Part shown: one piece after another, positions 12,541-24,780 of the stretch | How the letters are laid out: each line of letters begins with the position of its first letter | Position numbering within the stretch: position 1 is the first letter of the stretch | Origin: Dermatemys mawii | Taxonomy: Eukaryota; Chordata; Testudines; Dermatemydidae | NCBI GenBank assembly: GCA_007922305.1 | Contig: ML677364.1 | Span: forward strand, 21,187,326-21,251,325 | Direction: 5' to 3' | Length of the DNA: 64,000 bases | Translations under genes and position numbers: made by a program | The notes under the pieces: generated by a model | Told to the model about the DNA's origin: nothing | Seen by the model: only the letters and a program-made list of their open reading frames with translations | The model's database searches: none

Positions 12541-13407
12541 GATGTCAGTTTGTAATGCTTCAAAATGAAACCATTAATTTTGATTAAAAGGGAAATGTGT
12601 GAGCTCATAACCAAGAAGCAGGCCAGTAGAAGCATCAAACTCTCCACTAAGTTATTCATTTACAAAGACTCGGTGGTTAGTTATAAATATTTCATGTGGG
12701 AAGCACAAGCTATGTTGGAGTTCCATATCTAAGAATAAAATTTTGCAACTGACAAGAGTCAAAAGGTGATGGGGCCAGACTGTTTGCCATCCAGCCTAAA
12801 ATGCTAGCCCACCACTCAATATCTGGATCATATACAGTGTATAAATAAAGTGAGTTTGGAATGAAAATGAGACTAATTTTGGGGTTCAGATTTCCCCATT
12901 GCATTGCAAAGACCCTGCGAGAAGAGATGAAATTCCTCATCAAGATTTGATGGTCAGTATACCTGTCCATGAGACTATTACAGATAGTTGTAGGCATAAC
13001 TCACGCAGTTGACCAAACTCTTGATTTGCTATTTGGGTTGGGTTTGGAGGTTGGTGCAGAGTGTGGAAAATGAAAATTTAAAATACTTCATGATCCAACC
13101 ATTGCGTGGGCCTCAGTCCAGCCTGACGACTGAGGACTACATACACCTCCTGTTGTTTATTGACAGGAACATCATGCTGGTAGCAAGTGTTCTGCCTGCT
13201 GGCTTCCAGATGCAATTTAAGGCCTTGTTTTTGGACTAAGGAGCATTAATTGGTTTGATTTCTACCGACTTGAGACCCCTTGCTCTCCGACAGCTGCACT
13301 GTTGCATTTGCTATCAGCCAAAGAACTTGAGCAGGAGCCCCCAAATTTTAAACAAGAGGAAGCTGCTGGCAGGGCATTTCCTATGTGGGTTCCTTGAATT
13401 CACTGTC
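12541..13407. other. Unannotated stretch
   Basis: No recognised element; short chance frames only. Confidence 0.35.
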
Positions 13408-13410
13408 TTA

Positions 13411-13686
13411 GGCCTGGTCTACACTGGTAGGGGGGATCAATCTAAGTTACGCAACTTCAGCGATGTGAATAACATACTTAGATCTACTCACCGCGGAGTC
13501 TTCACTGTGGTGAGTTGAATACTGCCACTCCCCCTGTTGACTCTGCCTGCACTTCTCCTGGTGGAGTACAGGAGTTGACGGGAGAGCTCTTGGGGGTTGA
13601 TTTATTGCATCCAGACTAAACACGATAAATTGACCCTGCTGGATCGATTGCTGCCAGCTGATCTGGCGACTAGTGTAGACATACGC
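13411..13686 (+). mobile_element. PIF/Harbinger-type MITE (276 bp)
   Basis: Left terminus ggcctggtctacactggtag; right terminus, other strand, gcgtatgtctacactagtcg. The shared core is tctacact. TTA flanks both ends (13408-13410 and 13687-13689), fitting the 3-bp TWA duplication of PIF/Harbinger. The interior is non-coding. A reverse-oriented copy lies at 32642-32945. Confidence 0.75.
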
Positions 13687-13689
13687 TTA

Positions 13690-14445
13690 ATGGCCAACTA
13701 TCGCTGGAAATTTTGTATGCTTGCTTTCAGGAGTAGCTGCATTTAATTCAGTAGGAACACTTGTACGAGTGAGAGTGAGAAGTTCAGTTTCTGGGCCTGT
13801 GATAATTAATTAATATTAGTTAAGTGCTATGTATGTGCTAAAATTCATTAGGTTGCACACAAAATCCTCCAGAGGCTGAGAACACCACATAGCTCAGATC
13901 CTGGTTGTTTTTAGATAATCGGCCCTTCTTTTTGTTTTAATGTGCACAGCTGTGGATGGATCCCATCACTTGCAACTGGCCCTTGTTTCTTTTGGTGGAA
14001 GTGGCTGCTAGTGACCCAAAGATTTACACCCTTCATAAACTGAGTAAAGTTCTGGGTGTCTGAAAATAATTGCTTAACTGACCTTCATCAGAAAACCTAA
14101 AGGTAGCTCTGTGAATTGTGATTTGAAGATGGTAGACAGGAGACTGTTATGACTGCGAGACAATGGAGGTTGAAAAATTGTTTCCATGATTTACACAAAA
14201 ATGCTAATGTCAACGGTGCTTATCATTAATATTAAATTTCCTTTCTTAGGAAATGGAACAGTGTTGTTCCTCATATTACATTGCCCAGGTGCTAAAGCTA
14301 GTTACTCTAGATTTAGCTACACTTCTGTATTTAATGTCTACACAAAGGCATGGCGTCTCTGCTACATTTCAGATCTTCAGCAGGGATTCAAACAATTGGG
14401 TGGAAAATATTATTTAAATGTAAATATCTTTTCCTCTGGTGAGAC
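13690..14445. other. Unannotated stretch
   Basis: Nothing recognisable between the MITE and the diverged repeat at 14446. Confidence 0.35.
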
Positions 14446-14575
14446 AGGAAAACATTCCAAGTGTATATCAAAGTTGTTTATCACAGGCTGACAACTTTAT
14501 AACAACTTGAAGCCTCTTTTTAAAAAGTTCCTACTCATCATGTATACATATTCTTCATCATCATTTACTTTATTA
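14446..14575 (+). repeat. Diverged repeat, copy 2 (partner at 12388)
   Basis: Begins caggaaaacattccaagtgt and continues tgacaactttat through catcatttacttt, colinear with 12388-12540 about 2 kb upstream. Confidence 0.5.
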
Positions 14576-14892
14576 ACTATTTATTTGTATATATGGATAT
14601 AGAGTCCTTTAATAATATTTTTCTTCTGATAACAAGAAACTGGGTAACTTCAACAAACTGTGCAACTGTTGCCCAAAGCTTCTGTTGCTATTCCTCCAGC
14701 CCAGTAATGTTGTCCATGTGCCTTTACTATCCCAGTTTGCCTCTTTTCATAGTATTCTGGCAATCGTGACAGCTGTTTTTGTTTGGCCATCAGACTGGCT
14801 GTGATACAGATGAGACGAATGGTCAGATTTTGCTGATGCTGCTAACTGTGAAAACTTCAGACATGCAAACTGAGGTCCATTATCTGCAATAA

Positions 14893-15567
14893 GGGTATGG
14901 TTACACTTACAAGATTATAGCGCTATTGGTTATAGCGGTCCCCTTATACAGTAATATGTATAGCGCTATTGTATGTCCACACTCAGACGCGCCAGCGGTA
15001 TAGTATGGCCACATTTGGGGCACTTAATGCGGCATTAAGAGCAGCGCATTAGGGCAGGTATCCCAGCATTCAGCTGGGTGCAACGTGCTTTTTAAACGAG
15101 GGGGGTAGGGGGGACGCATTGTGTGTATGTGGAGGGAGAGAGACAGTGGTTTTTCCGTTCTTCTGAAAGCCTGTCAGCGAGCCTCCGTTCACAGAAGGCT
15201 TTGTTTTCACACAGGCTCCCTCCTTAAACATTTGCATTGCTTATCTGCCGAGTTAAGAGAGAAACTCTAAAGAGGTACTTCCGCATTCCTCCAGCCGAGT
15301 TCAAAAGAAAGGGAAGAGACATCAATTGCCTTAAATGGCTCTAGGCATCTCCAGAGATCACTTGTAGCGCAGTGGGTGTCCACATTCTTGCTGCAGCGCT
15401 ACAGCAGCTGCGCTACAGCCCTTATTCCCCATGCGGAGGTGGATTACGAGGAGCGCTATAACTCCGCGGTTATAGCGCTCTACGTGCCTTGCCAGTGTGG
15501 ACAGGGAGGAGATTATAGCACTTGTGGGGGCTTTATAGCGCTATAAAGTGTCAGTGTAACCAAGCCC
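14893..15567. mobile_element. Non-autonomous DNA transposon, 675 bp, Harbinger-like ends
   Basis: Left end gggtatggttacacttacaa; right end, other strand, gggcttggttacactgacac. TAA occurs on both flanks (14890-14892 and 15568-15570). Inside the TIRs, the ttatagcgctat words occur near both ends (14930s, and 15470-15545), giving nested inverted symmetry. The interior is non-coding. Superfamily is inferred from the 3-bp TAA duplication and GGG start. Confidence 0.75.
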
Positions 15568-15570
15568 TAA

Positions 15571-18003
15571 GTCTCTGGAATTCGATGCCATAGAAACTGA
15601 GCTTTATAGCATTCAGTGATAGAGGCTGCTGTTGTATGTAAGGGATCTATATCCCTTGTCAAGAAAAGAACTCTGCATCCATTAAGGCAACCAGGGGGAA
15701 AAGACGACAAGTGCTGGATTTTGTTAACCTTGTTCCTTAGGGAACAAGCCTCCTCAGAGCTGCCATCTCTGGCAGGCCAAGTGCTAAGTAGCTCACAGCA
15801 AGATGGCTCTCTTACGGAGGAAATGGAGTATTTACATGTTGACAGGCAGTCTGCATTAACACAAGTTAAACAGAACTTGAGACACTCACAGGACACAGGT
15901 TGGCAACATAGAGAAGCAGGCTAACAATACTGAAAAATATATTCAGACGAAATGAAAAAGGAGTAGTAGCTTTGAGAGTACTGCTTCTGCTCAACTGCCG
16001 CAGCATACAGATATCTCCCAAGGACACAACTGAGAGAGAAACTGAACTTTTTCAAAACTGACACCTGTTCCCAAACTAGCAAGCTCCTGAGCATTCTTTC
16101 TGTGAGAGGATCCAGGCCCATTTGATTCTGGTGTTACTATTACTGAGGAGTTACTTGGGCTGCACATCAGTCAGAAATCCTTTGTGTGCTTTAGAAGATG
16201 CTACAGGATTCCACTGGGAATGTTTAATTGGAATAGCACATACACAAGGCAGAGTATATCACCAGGCTCTGCTTTCAAAAGAGATCTTCAGAACCATCTG
16301 CTGGTGCCTTGCTTATTCCTTCTTCCTCAACACTTTGAAGCCAACAAGATTGTTGAGGAAGGCCCTGGTGGCAGGACTGTGGTGCCTCTACTAGCACTTA
16401 ACATTTTCCTCTAGAGAGAGAAAGATCATTCTGATTGACAGACATCTCAAAGCTTTCTGACCCTTTCTGCTTTTTTTTTTAAGCTTATGATGAACCTTTC
16501 TTTCCTCACAGCTACATACTGAATGTAAATAAGATGTTCAGACTTCCGTGTTTGATTAACATTAGAAGGTACAATTCTTATTTGTGTTATTTTATTCAAA
16601 CTTTAATTTTGGGGTGGGGGAGGAGGAATGAGCTGACTACATTTTATAGACAGTAGAAGAACGTTCCTATACAAGGTCCTAAAATGAGTCACAATGTATA
16701 AGTAGCTCTGCTGAAAGCATGACAAAAACTCTGTTATACATCACACAGTCTAACCAATAAAGGAGCAGGAACCCTTAATGTGCTGTATCAGTATCAGGAA
16801 GATAAAGACAAACCAAAAGGATAGAATTTGTTTGAGGGAACATAAGATTTTTCCTTTGACTTTGGTTCAGCTTTACCTAAGTGAAGCGGTGGGATCAATT
16901 TCAAATCAATATTCTTATTATTTGTTGATTGCTGAGAGTATCCTTACATTGAACATAGATATGAGACAGTCCATGGCCCCAGGAACTTTCAGTGTAAATA
17001 AACAATGTTGTACAGAAACATACGAAAGTATGGCATTGTTTCTTCTTCCTCTGTCCACTTTGGGATCCTGATGATGAAAGGCTGTTTATAAACTTAAGAT
17101 ATTGTTACTACTGTGACATCTTCCTTCTGATCAAAGAGAATCCATTTTACCTGTCTTATAACTATTGCAAATAAAAACAAATATACATAAATGCTGTATG
17201 CGCTACAATGAACTTTTATTCTGTCATGTACCTCTCTTTTACTTTATTATTCTTTGTTGGATTGCCATACATCATCTTACAGATCCTGTAATAAAAAATA
17301 ATCTTGTAAGCTCTGCACTTTCCATTTGCTTACTACATTTTAACACTGAATGGAAAGTTCACAAAAAGCAAAGGATATGTTGTGATAATTTACTCATTTA
17401 CTTATGGTAAACAGAGGTAAATTATTTGCTACCTACACAAAACTGGGAGGCATGATGTCAATTTAATTAATTCAATATCCATTCACTTGTTTAAGGGAAT
17501 ACTATTTAGGATAATGCCATTAAATTGGAGATAGTCTGAGGTGGCATTATTCATATTTGTACCAGGTTTATCCTAGGGTTCACACTGCACATTGGAGGTG
17601 ATAACAAGGGTAAGGATTGGGCTTGACAGCAGCAAAATATTTCTCTACAAAGTCATAGAAATCTAGTGAGATTAGATGGTCTTGCAAGATTTCCATTGTA
17701 TTGGCTAGTGGAAATCACAGAAGAAATGCTTTATTCTGTGAGATTTCCAGCATCAAGTACTCCACAAAAAACTAAATCCAGAAAACAGGCGTATTAATAC
17801 ATTTGACCTCAAACCAAATATGTAAAGGTAATTTCAAATATGGGGATTCAAATCTGAACCCACCAGAAATTTGAGGTTTTGACATCTTTTCTTTTGAACT
17901 CATTAAGCTTTATTCTCTATTATACTAAGGCCTCTTTACACCTTTCTGGCATTACAGAGGTGCCTTAAAGTGGGCAGAAACAGCCCCCCTGAAATTACCG
18001 CCC
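15571..18003. other. Unannotated stretch
   Basis: Complementary frames around 15567-15924 and 16122-16414 have no domain features. Otherwise plain. Confidence 0.35.
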
Positions 18004-18004
18004 T

Positions 18005-18017
18005 CCCCCCCCCCCCC
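18005..18017 (+). repeat. Poly-C run (13 C)
   Basis: Homopolymer inside a C-rich segment; its length may be inaccurate in the assembly. Confidence 0.9.
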
Positions 18018-18309
18018 GCCTGGTTGGGGTAACAGTAATGAAAGTATGGATTCTGCACCAGCCCTGGTCCTAGTCCCTGACACAGAGTCATTTAGGGGGT
18101 GTGGCTCGAGGGCATTACACTATGGCTATTCTCTGCTTCAGTGGGCTTATATGTGGCCGCTGAGAAGCAGAGAATAATTTAGAGCAAGCCTAAATCTGCT
18201 CTAATTTAGGCTATGGGCCAGGTAAACCACTGCTCAGCCCCAGAATACACGAAATACAAAGGTGGTTTTAAGGTACCTTTGCCTCTGTTCCCCCATTCCT
18301 TATGCAGCA

Positions 18310-18377
18310 ATGTCAGGATGCTGGTATTGAAGCCAGCCCTGCCAGGTCCTTAGGTAGTATTCTTAGCCACTGGGCCA
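18310..18377 (-). repeat. Possible MIR/SINE tail fragment
   Basis: ggtattgaagccagccctgc, then ttcttagccactgggccac resembles the MIR segment '...gaacccaggtctg...cttaaccactatgc'. Weak match; orientation uncertain. Confidence 0.25.
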
Positions 18378-19527
18378 CAGCAACACACCACGCTGGTGCC
18401 ACTGACCAACAGACTTGCTGCTTAAGGTCATTAGGCCCACAGCAGCCACACATACCCACGCTCCTGATCAGATGGACAAGCAGCACTCTGATTGCGTAGC
18501 TGGACTATATAAAGGCCACAACAGGAAGAGAAAACTGTCTGAGCAACAGATCAGTGCCTAGTAGTTGTTCCCCAGAGCATGTTGCCTTGCCTACCCCTGC
18601 CTTGTTTCACCTCCCCTACCCTACCCATGGACCCAGCCCCCTTGTATCGAGTCTTCCGGACTAAATTGCCCTGGACTGCCTCTGATAACGATTGACCTGC
18701 CTGCTATCTGATCACCCATGCACACTTAATGATGGCTCTGAACTGCCCACTAGCCTGACTTGGCCACCAGGCATTACAAGGAACAGGTTAACTGAGAATC
18801 CAGCCCATTGTTATTTAGTGCCATTACTTTATCATTTGGAATAGGACAAAAGTGCTCCCTAGTTTACCAAAACTCATGATGGAATGTCTCAAGAACAAAC
18901 AGAACCGCTAAATGCAAACTAATTTAGTTAAATAAGCTTAGAACATGAAACCACGTTTTCTGTTCTTCCTTGTGCCATCCTAATTTAACTTCCTAGTGTT
19001 GGCCACTGTGCACATTTTCATTAAGATGGAGTATCTGGAATAATCAGTTTCACATTCAGAATACATTAACAAAATGGTGAGATGCTTTAATAATTGGCTA
19101 TTCTAAAATCATGGAGACTGTGCTGGGTTGTGGTCACATCTCACTGTCTGTAAAACTACCAAATTCAGTGACTCAAACTTTAATGAAAGGAAGGGCAATT
19201 ACATTTTAAGATCAAACAGTTCAGTGAAAACAAACTTTGAAGGTAAACATAGAAGTTACTGTAGGTGAATTTCTTTTTAATATGCAGCACATACAACCTG
19301 GAATCATTTCTTACTCACAAACCTAAAGCTCAATTTAGTATACATAGGTAAAGGCAGATGTTTATAGATCACCTTCATACAATGACTTTCCTTAATTATA
19401 TTTAACAACTAATAGATGTTGCTTGCTGACCTTCTGAGACACCATATGAATGCTGTTGAGAAAGGATCTAATCTTCAGAAACTCAGTTGCATACATTATG
19501 TTTACATTCTGCTCTCAGCACAATATA
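18378..19527. other. Unannotated stretch
   Basis: No gene or repeat end seen. Confidence 0.35.
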
Positions 19528-19829
19528 CAGTAGAACCTCAGAGTTATGAACACTAGAGTTATGAACTGACCAGTCAGTCAACCATACACCTCATTTGGAA
19601 CTGGAAGTATGGAATCACACAGCAGCAGGAAAAAAAAAACAAATATAGTACACAGTTCAGTACTATATTAAACAAAAACTACTAAAATAATAAAGAGAAA
19701 GCAGCATTTTTCATCTGCACAGTAAAGTTTCAAAGCTGTATTAAGTCAATGTTCAGTTGTAAATTTTTGAAAGAACCAGTTACAAACAACTTCCATTCCC
19801 AAGGTGTTTGTAACACTGAGGTTCTAATA
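19528..19829. mobile_element. Tigger/pogo-like MITE (Tc1/mariner)
   Basis: Left terminus cagtagaacctcagagttat with gaacac following. Right end, other strand, attagaacctcagtgttaca with aacacc following. TA precedes the left end (19526-19527). The inverted ends of about 26 bp match the Tigger terminus pattern (cagtagaacctc...). The ~300-bp interior is non-coding. Confidence 0.75.
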
Positions 19830-20330
19830 GATAATCTTCAGCTGCAATTTATAAATGGGGTTGGGCTAGGCTAGTACCAAAAAACCCAGAACATAATAAT
19901 AAATTATACTGGTAATTTGAGGCTACTATGAGTAGACTCTTCGTCCTGAGTTAGTACTGAACCAGTGTCCCAGAAAGAATGATGTTTGCTAGGGGATTCT
20001 GCTTTGGAAATACCTTCTTTCAGATGACCAATAGAACTTGTGATCATTAAAGATCCCACCTCTCCTTTCTCAAACAATAGGGATGAGATCTTGGTTCGGC
20101 TGAAGTTAATGGCATAACTTCTACCGATTGTGGTGGGGCCAGGATTCACCCTAGACATGTTAAGTTCCACTCATGTGGCCAAATTCAGACCTCATGTAAC
20201 TGGAGACAATACCATTGCCCAAGCCAAGCTATTGCTGTCTCCTCTTAACAAGAGTTGGATTTGACCTATGCTATCTACCTAATTTCCCTGGGTAGTCTTA
20301 AACATTATAAGGTCATTTCCTGTCTTAAAT
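19830..20330. other. Ancient repeat-like sequence, no coding signal
   Basis: Contains ggggccaggattcacccta and related words shared with short amniote repeats seen elsewhere here (48215, 61165). No ORF of note. Confidence 0.3.
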
Positions 20331-20334
20331 TGTT

Positions 20335-20420
20335 ATATGAAGCTTGAAAACTAATCTCCCTCACCAACAGAAGGTGGTCCAATAAAAGATATTACCTCAC
20401 CCACTTTGTCCCGCTAATAT
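20335..20420 (+). mobile_element. Second-family PLE tail fragment
   Basis: ctcaccaacagaaggtggtc, then caataaaagatattacctca and cccactttgtc is the tail also seen at 33940-34035 and twice in 48452-48680. The piece is 5'-truncated; only a remnant of the hammerhead-like core (gcttgaaaac) precedes it. Confidence 0.7.
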
Positions 20421-20689
20421 GATGTACCTGTAAGTTAAACAATTGCCATGTTCCACCCCAGAAATAGTTCACTTTAGTGATAAGCAGCAGGGTTCCAGTA
20501 CAGGTGTATATTCAGAGAAGAAGCAAACAAACAAAATCTCGGTTATGGTTGGAAATGTGCTTCACTGAAGCCAAGCTAACACCTCCAAACAATATATCGC
20601 TCTCCTTTCAAAAATTCGGGACCTTTTTAAAAATCCAAAATGTCAGAGTGTCTGGAAATGCACAGGTGAGATAATATATACCTTCAAGT

Positions 20690-21312
20690 CAGCGAAACTG
20701 CTATGGGTACCAGCATGGCCCCTATGGCAGACTTAGAAGAACGCTTCCTTAACTCTCATCTCCTAATGCCCTTACTCTGCTTGTGCTACATTAATGATAT
20801 CTTCATCATCTGAATCCATGGGAAAGAAGCCCTTGAGGAATTCCACCATGATTTCAACAATTTCCATCCCACCATCAACCTCAGCCTGGACCAATCCACA
20901 CAAGCGGTCTATTTCCTTGACACAACTGCGCTAATAAATGATGGTCACATAGACACCACCCTATACCAGAAACCTACTGACTGCTATACTTACCTACATG
21001 CCTCCAGCTTCCATCCAGGACACACCACTCGATCCATTGTCTATAGCCAAGCTCTAAGATACAACCGCATTTGCTCCAATCTTTCAGACAGAGACAAACA
21101 CCTACAAGATCTCTCCCAAGCATTCTTAAAACTACAATACCCACCTGGGGAAGCGAAAAAATATATTGACAGAGCCAGACGAGTACCCAGAAGTCACTTA
21201 CTACAGGACAGGCCCAACAAAGGAAAAAACAGAACACCATTAACCATTACCTTCAGCCCCCAACTTATGCCTCTCCAACACATCATCAAAGACCTACAAC
21301 CTATCCTGAAAA
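20690..21312 (+). pseudogene. PLE reverse transcriptase, C-terminal half (dead)
   Basis: The translation shows TAMGTSMAPM and then LCYINDIFII, the PLE RT motifs normally reading '..MGTxMAPxYAN..' and 'YIDDIF'. Here the catalytic box is YIND rather than YIDD, so one of the paired Asp residues has become Asn, and a TGA follows two codons later. Downstream GKEALEEFHHDFN, FLDTTALINDGHID and TLYQKPTD are typical post-catalytic segments. The reading then continues to the GIY-YIG ORF at 21313. The 5' half of RT is missing by truncation. This copy cannot make active enzyme. Confidence 0.8.
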
Positions 21313-21868
21313 ATGATTCCTCGCTCTCACAGATCTTGGGAGACAGACCAGTCCTCGCTTATATACAGCCCCCACAACCTGAAACAAATACTCACTGGCA
21401 ACCACACACCACACACCAAAAACACTAACCCAGGTTCCTATCCTTGTAACAAAGCCCGATGCCAACTCTGTCCACATATCCATTCAACTGACACCATCAT
21501 AGAACCTGATCACATCAGCTACACCATCAGAGGCTCATTCACCTGCACATCTTCCAGTGTGATATATGCCATCATGTGCCAGCAATGCCCCTCTGCTATG
21601 TACACTGGCCAAACCGGACAGTCTCTATGCAAAAGAATAAATGGACACAAATCTGACATCAGGAATCACAACATTCAAAAACCAGTAGGAGAACACTTCA
21701 ATCTCCCTGGCCATTCTATTAAAAACCCGAAGGTGTCAATTTTAAAACAGAGAAACTTCCAAAACAGACTCCAATGAGAAGCTGATGAACTGGAATTAAT
21801 TTGCAAATTGGACACTGTCAACCAAGGGTTAAACAAGGACTATGAGTGGCTCTGTCATTATACTAATT
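21313..21868 (+). pseudogene. PLE GIY-YIG endonuclease domain (dead)
   Basis: An open frame of 154 codons (21313-21777) followed by an in-frame stop and 30 more codons of the same protein. A Cys/His cluster CNKARCQLCPHIH precedes the nuclease. The nuclease reads VIYAIMCQQCP, then MYTGQTGQSLCKRINGHKSD, matching the GIY-YIG core with its downstream Arg and His. The last residues after the stop (ELICKLDTVNQGLNKDYEWL) match the C-terminus of the 49.7-kb copy. In PLEs this domain nicks the target before target-primed reverse transcription (known for the family). Only the stop prevents full reading of this module. Confidence 0.85.
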
Positions 21869-22089
21869 GAATGCATTTTCCTAGTTAAGTCTCTTTTACA
21901 GATTCTTATCAACTATTAGACATAGATAGATCCACTAAATTTTCACTACAAAAGGCTTTTTTTTCTACTGCTGATAATGGCCCATCCAAACTAAACAGCC
22001 TCTTAGAACTCGTATGCTAATTTATAACTTTTTTTTTGCTTCCTCGGTGTATAAATGCATCTTACTTCTGTTTGTTCCATTCTATGCAT

Positions 22090-22125
22090 CCGATGAAGTG
22101 GGTTATAGCCCACAAAAGCTTATGC
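22090..22125 (+). other. Hammerhead-like core in PLE tail, damaged
   Basis: ccgatga at 22090-22096, stem gtggg (22098-22102)/cccac (22109-22113), then aaaa at 22114-22117 and gcttatgc. Compared with CUGAUGA...GAAA the general-base G is A here, so no activity is expected. Confidence 0.55.
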
Positions 22126-22184
22126 TGAAATAAACTGGTTAGTCTCTAAGGTGCTACAAGTATTCCTCGTTTGGAAATGCACAG

Positions 22185-22795
22185 TAAAGGGCTTCAGCTA
22201 GTTCTCCCAATGCCATAATGCTGGCTGAAACTCAATATCCATACCACAGGAAATTCCAACATTTTGAAAACTTTTTCATTTCCATTTGGATGGCAGGGTT
22301 GCCTCGAAGCTGCAGATCCTGGATGCCCTGGGGTATCTGGCCCTGCAGCAACTCGAGGTAGACCTCCCTGGTGCCATGGAGCTTGGGCCACTAGCAGCGC
22401 ACCAGATAAACTGTTTTCCTGCTAGTTTCTGTTCGAATCCTGACTGTGGTTTATCAAACCTGATAAACTTCCACAAAACATTTCAGTTTCAACAAATTGG
22501 CATTTCCCAATGAAACCTTATTTGTCAGAAAATTCCCACCCAGCTCTACACCACCATACAATCCTTCATAACTCACTATTGCCCAGCAGGCTAAATGTGG
22601 CCTGGCAATTGCCAGTTGAACAACGCAGATTTCAATCAATGTTCTGTCCTTACAGAGCCCATTGTGTTAGAATTTTCCATTCTGGGCACCCTATATGCAA
22701 AAGAAATGGAAGGGGCTCAGACATACATGATAAAAGTTATAAGAGGAGACATCAACTACAGGGTTTCTAACATCTTCCTTAGGAATTAGGTACTA
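22185..22795. other. Unannotated stretch
   Basis: Overlapping frames on both strands around 22194-22789; none shows a family motif. Confidence 0.3.
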
Positions 22796-22875
22796 ATTAC
22801 TGTCAGAGGTCGGATACCAGACTAGATGGACCACTGATCTAATTCAGAATGGTAATTCTTATGGTTCCATGTTAC
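22796..22875 (+). repeat. CR1/L3-type LINE 3' end
   Basis: ggataccagactagatggac, then ccactgatct and ggtaattcttatggttcc matches the 3' terminus of the CR1 subfamily whose antisense copy is at 27262. Confidence 0.7.
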
Positions 22876-24665
22876 CAGGTAAAAAAATAAAAACTTCTCA
22901 GATATAACAAAATAACTTTGACCTAAATAAATTGATATAGGAAATTCAATCATAAAAAAGAAGAAAAGGGTTTGTCTGGATGTAGTAAGTTCTTGAAGGA
23001 GAGAAAATAAGTAAAATCAGCTAAAATAACGACAGCCCAGTAAACAGAACAATATCCAAAGTGGTCAAATATAATTCTCACGAATGGTATCCCTGTTCAA
23101 ACATTCCATGCTGAAGTATATACACAGTAATATTTTCCCCAACAGTATTTGTAATTGTTGCAAGAACCTGAAAAAGTTTTCTATTTTTTTCAAAAAATTT
23201 AAAACAGCAAGCATGGGTTAGGGGGAAATAAGCTTATCCTTAATAGGCTGGATCCTCACCTGGCAAACTCCACTGATCTTGACAGACCTATGCCAATTTT
23301 TACCAGGGAAAGATATCTCCATATTATGAAAGAATGGCTATCCTGAAATTTATTGTATTAATGTTTACAATTATGTTTATTCCAAAATCTGATTACAGTT
23401 CGTCTGTGAAGTGAATCAGTCATATGTAATTTTACAATTACACAAAACCATCTGTTCACATTCAGTGTGCTGTGTACTGTACTGAACATTCTATGAGACT
23501 GGTTTTACCCTACCCCACACCACTTCAATCAAATCTGGTAAAGAACAGAACAGAACAGTATGGCGTTATACATCTGCTAGTATGCCAATTTATGTTGCTT
23601 CTTATTCTCTTATAACTCAAAAATATCTTTATTTTTTTTCTACACAAATCAAAATTTGCAGGCCACTAATCTGAGATACAAACTGAGTCCCTGGAGGATT
23701 TTTATTTATTTTCTCTTACTTAAAAAAACTTTTTAAAGCATTCATATTATTTAGTATTTATTTTCCTTTTATTAACAAAAAGATTTAAGACAACTTAAAA
23801 TGTTGAGATCTTTTTATTGTCCTGTTTATTTTAAGACAACAGAGGTCATGGGCAGGTGATAGTCAACACAGTGGAGCATGAAAAGCAGCACATGGCTAAT
23901 TAAAATGACATAACCAAATCAATTAAACGATGGAAGAGAACCCAGCAACAAGGTGATGAAATGATATAACCCTGACTCTCATTAAGTGCTAAAAAAGCAA
24001 CCTTTTCAACCTTAATTTTCACCATATTCCCTATATATCCTCTCTGATCGCTCTCTGTTGTAACACTGGATCTCACATAGCTTGTTAGAAAACAAGGCAG
24101 CCCTGAACAAAGACCATTCAAAATACTGCACGGTACCATCTTATAACAAGCTGCATCCCTAGCTGTTCTTTAGTTCTCACTTTGCGTAAGTGCAACCTTA
24201 GCTGCGAACAAATTACAATGCAGATTTGTAAATCCTGAAATAAATGTCTGCACACAGTTGAAAGCATGCAATACCGAAATTAAAAAGAAATGCATTTCAA
24301 TAATTTAAATGTATAGTACTACACTGCACACAGTTTAGTCCCAGAAACCTGCTGTAAATGAAAACAGTTATTTTAAAAAATTAAGGTGCAAACTTAATAA
24401 TGGTGGAAAAGCAGCCTACACTCTCATAACTCAGATGACTGTCTTTGATACCTGGGTTTCATAAAAAGCATTTCAATTATTTACACAAACCTATTAGGAT
24501 GGAAAAGCAACCATTTAGCCACTCCTTAGCCTTGCAAGATTGAGAAAGGTCAGGGGAGCTGACAGGTTGATTTTACATGCTTAATGGATTTTTGTAAGTA
24601 AATAAAATACACTTTTCCTAAACAGGACTGTCTAGGTAAGTATCTGAATAATTACCTCTCTGAAG
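22876..24665. other. Unannotated AT-rich stretch
   Basis: No gene signal; short homopolymers only. Confidence 0.35.
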
Positions 24666-24671
24666 AGTACA

Positions 24672-24780
24672 CGGATCCTGATTCAGCACTCACTCACTCA
24701 CATCGGTGTAATTCAATTGATTTCAGTGGAGTTTCTCCTACTTTATATTGATGTAACACAACAGAATGAGGCACTCCATG
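24672..24780 (+). repeat. Ancient short amniote repeat
   Basis: ggatcctgattcagcactca, then ttgatttcagtggagtttct and atattgatgtaacac. Words such as 'tcagtggagt' recur in similar short repeats across reptile genomes (recall). Family name not assigned. Confidence 0.35.

Larger units (their letters stand above)
20666..22171 (+). mobile_element. Penelope-like element, 5'-truncated, 13-bp TSD
   Basis: A single plus-strand PLE of about 1.5 kb: RT C-terminal remnant, CxxxxC-type linker, GIY-YIG endonuclease, 3' tail. The direct repeat tggaaatgcacag lies at 20653-20665 and again at 22172-22184, giving a clean 13-bp TSD. Coding ends near 21868. The tail 21870-22171 carries a hammerhead-like motif and the words ttagtctctaaggtgctaca. 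It is disabled by stops and a mutated RT box. PLEs encode RT plus GIY-YIG nuclease and are distinct from LINEs and LTR elements (established knowledge). Confidence 0.9.

Noticed and set aside
18302..18499. Possible tRNA gene or tRNA-derived SINE
   Set aside because: Only a short MIR-like tail is visible; no A and B boxes with a cloverleaf could be assigned.
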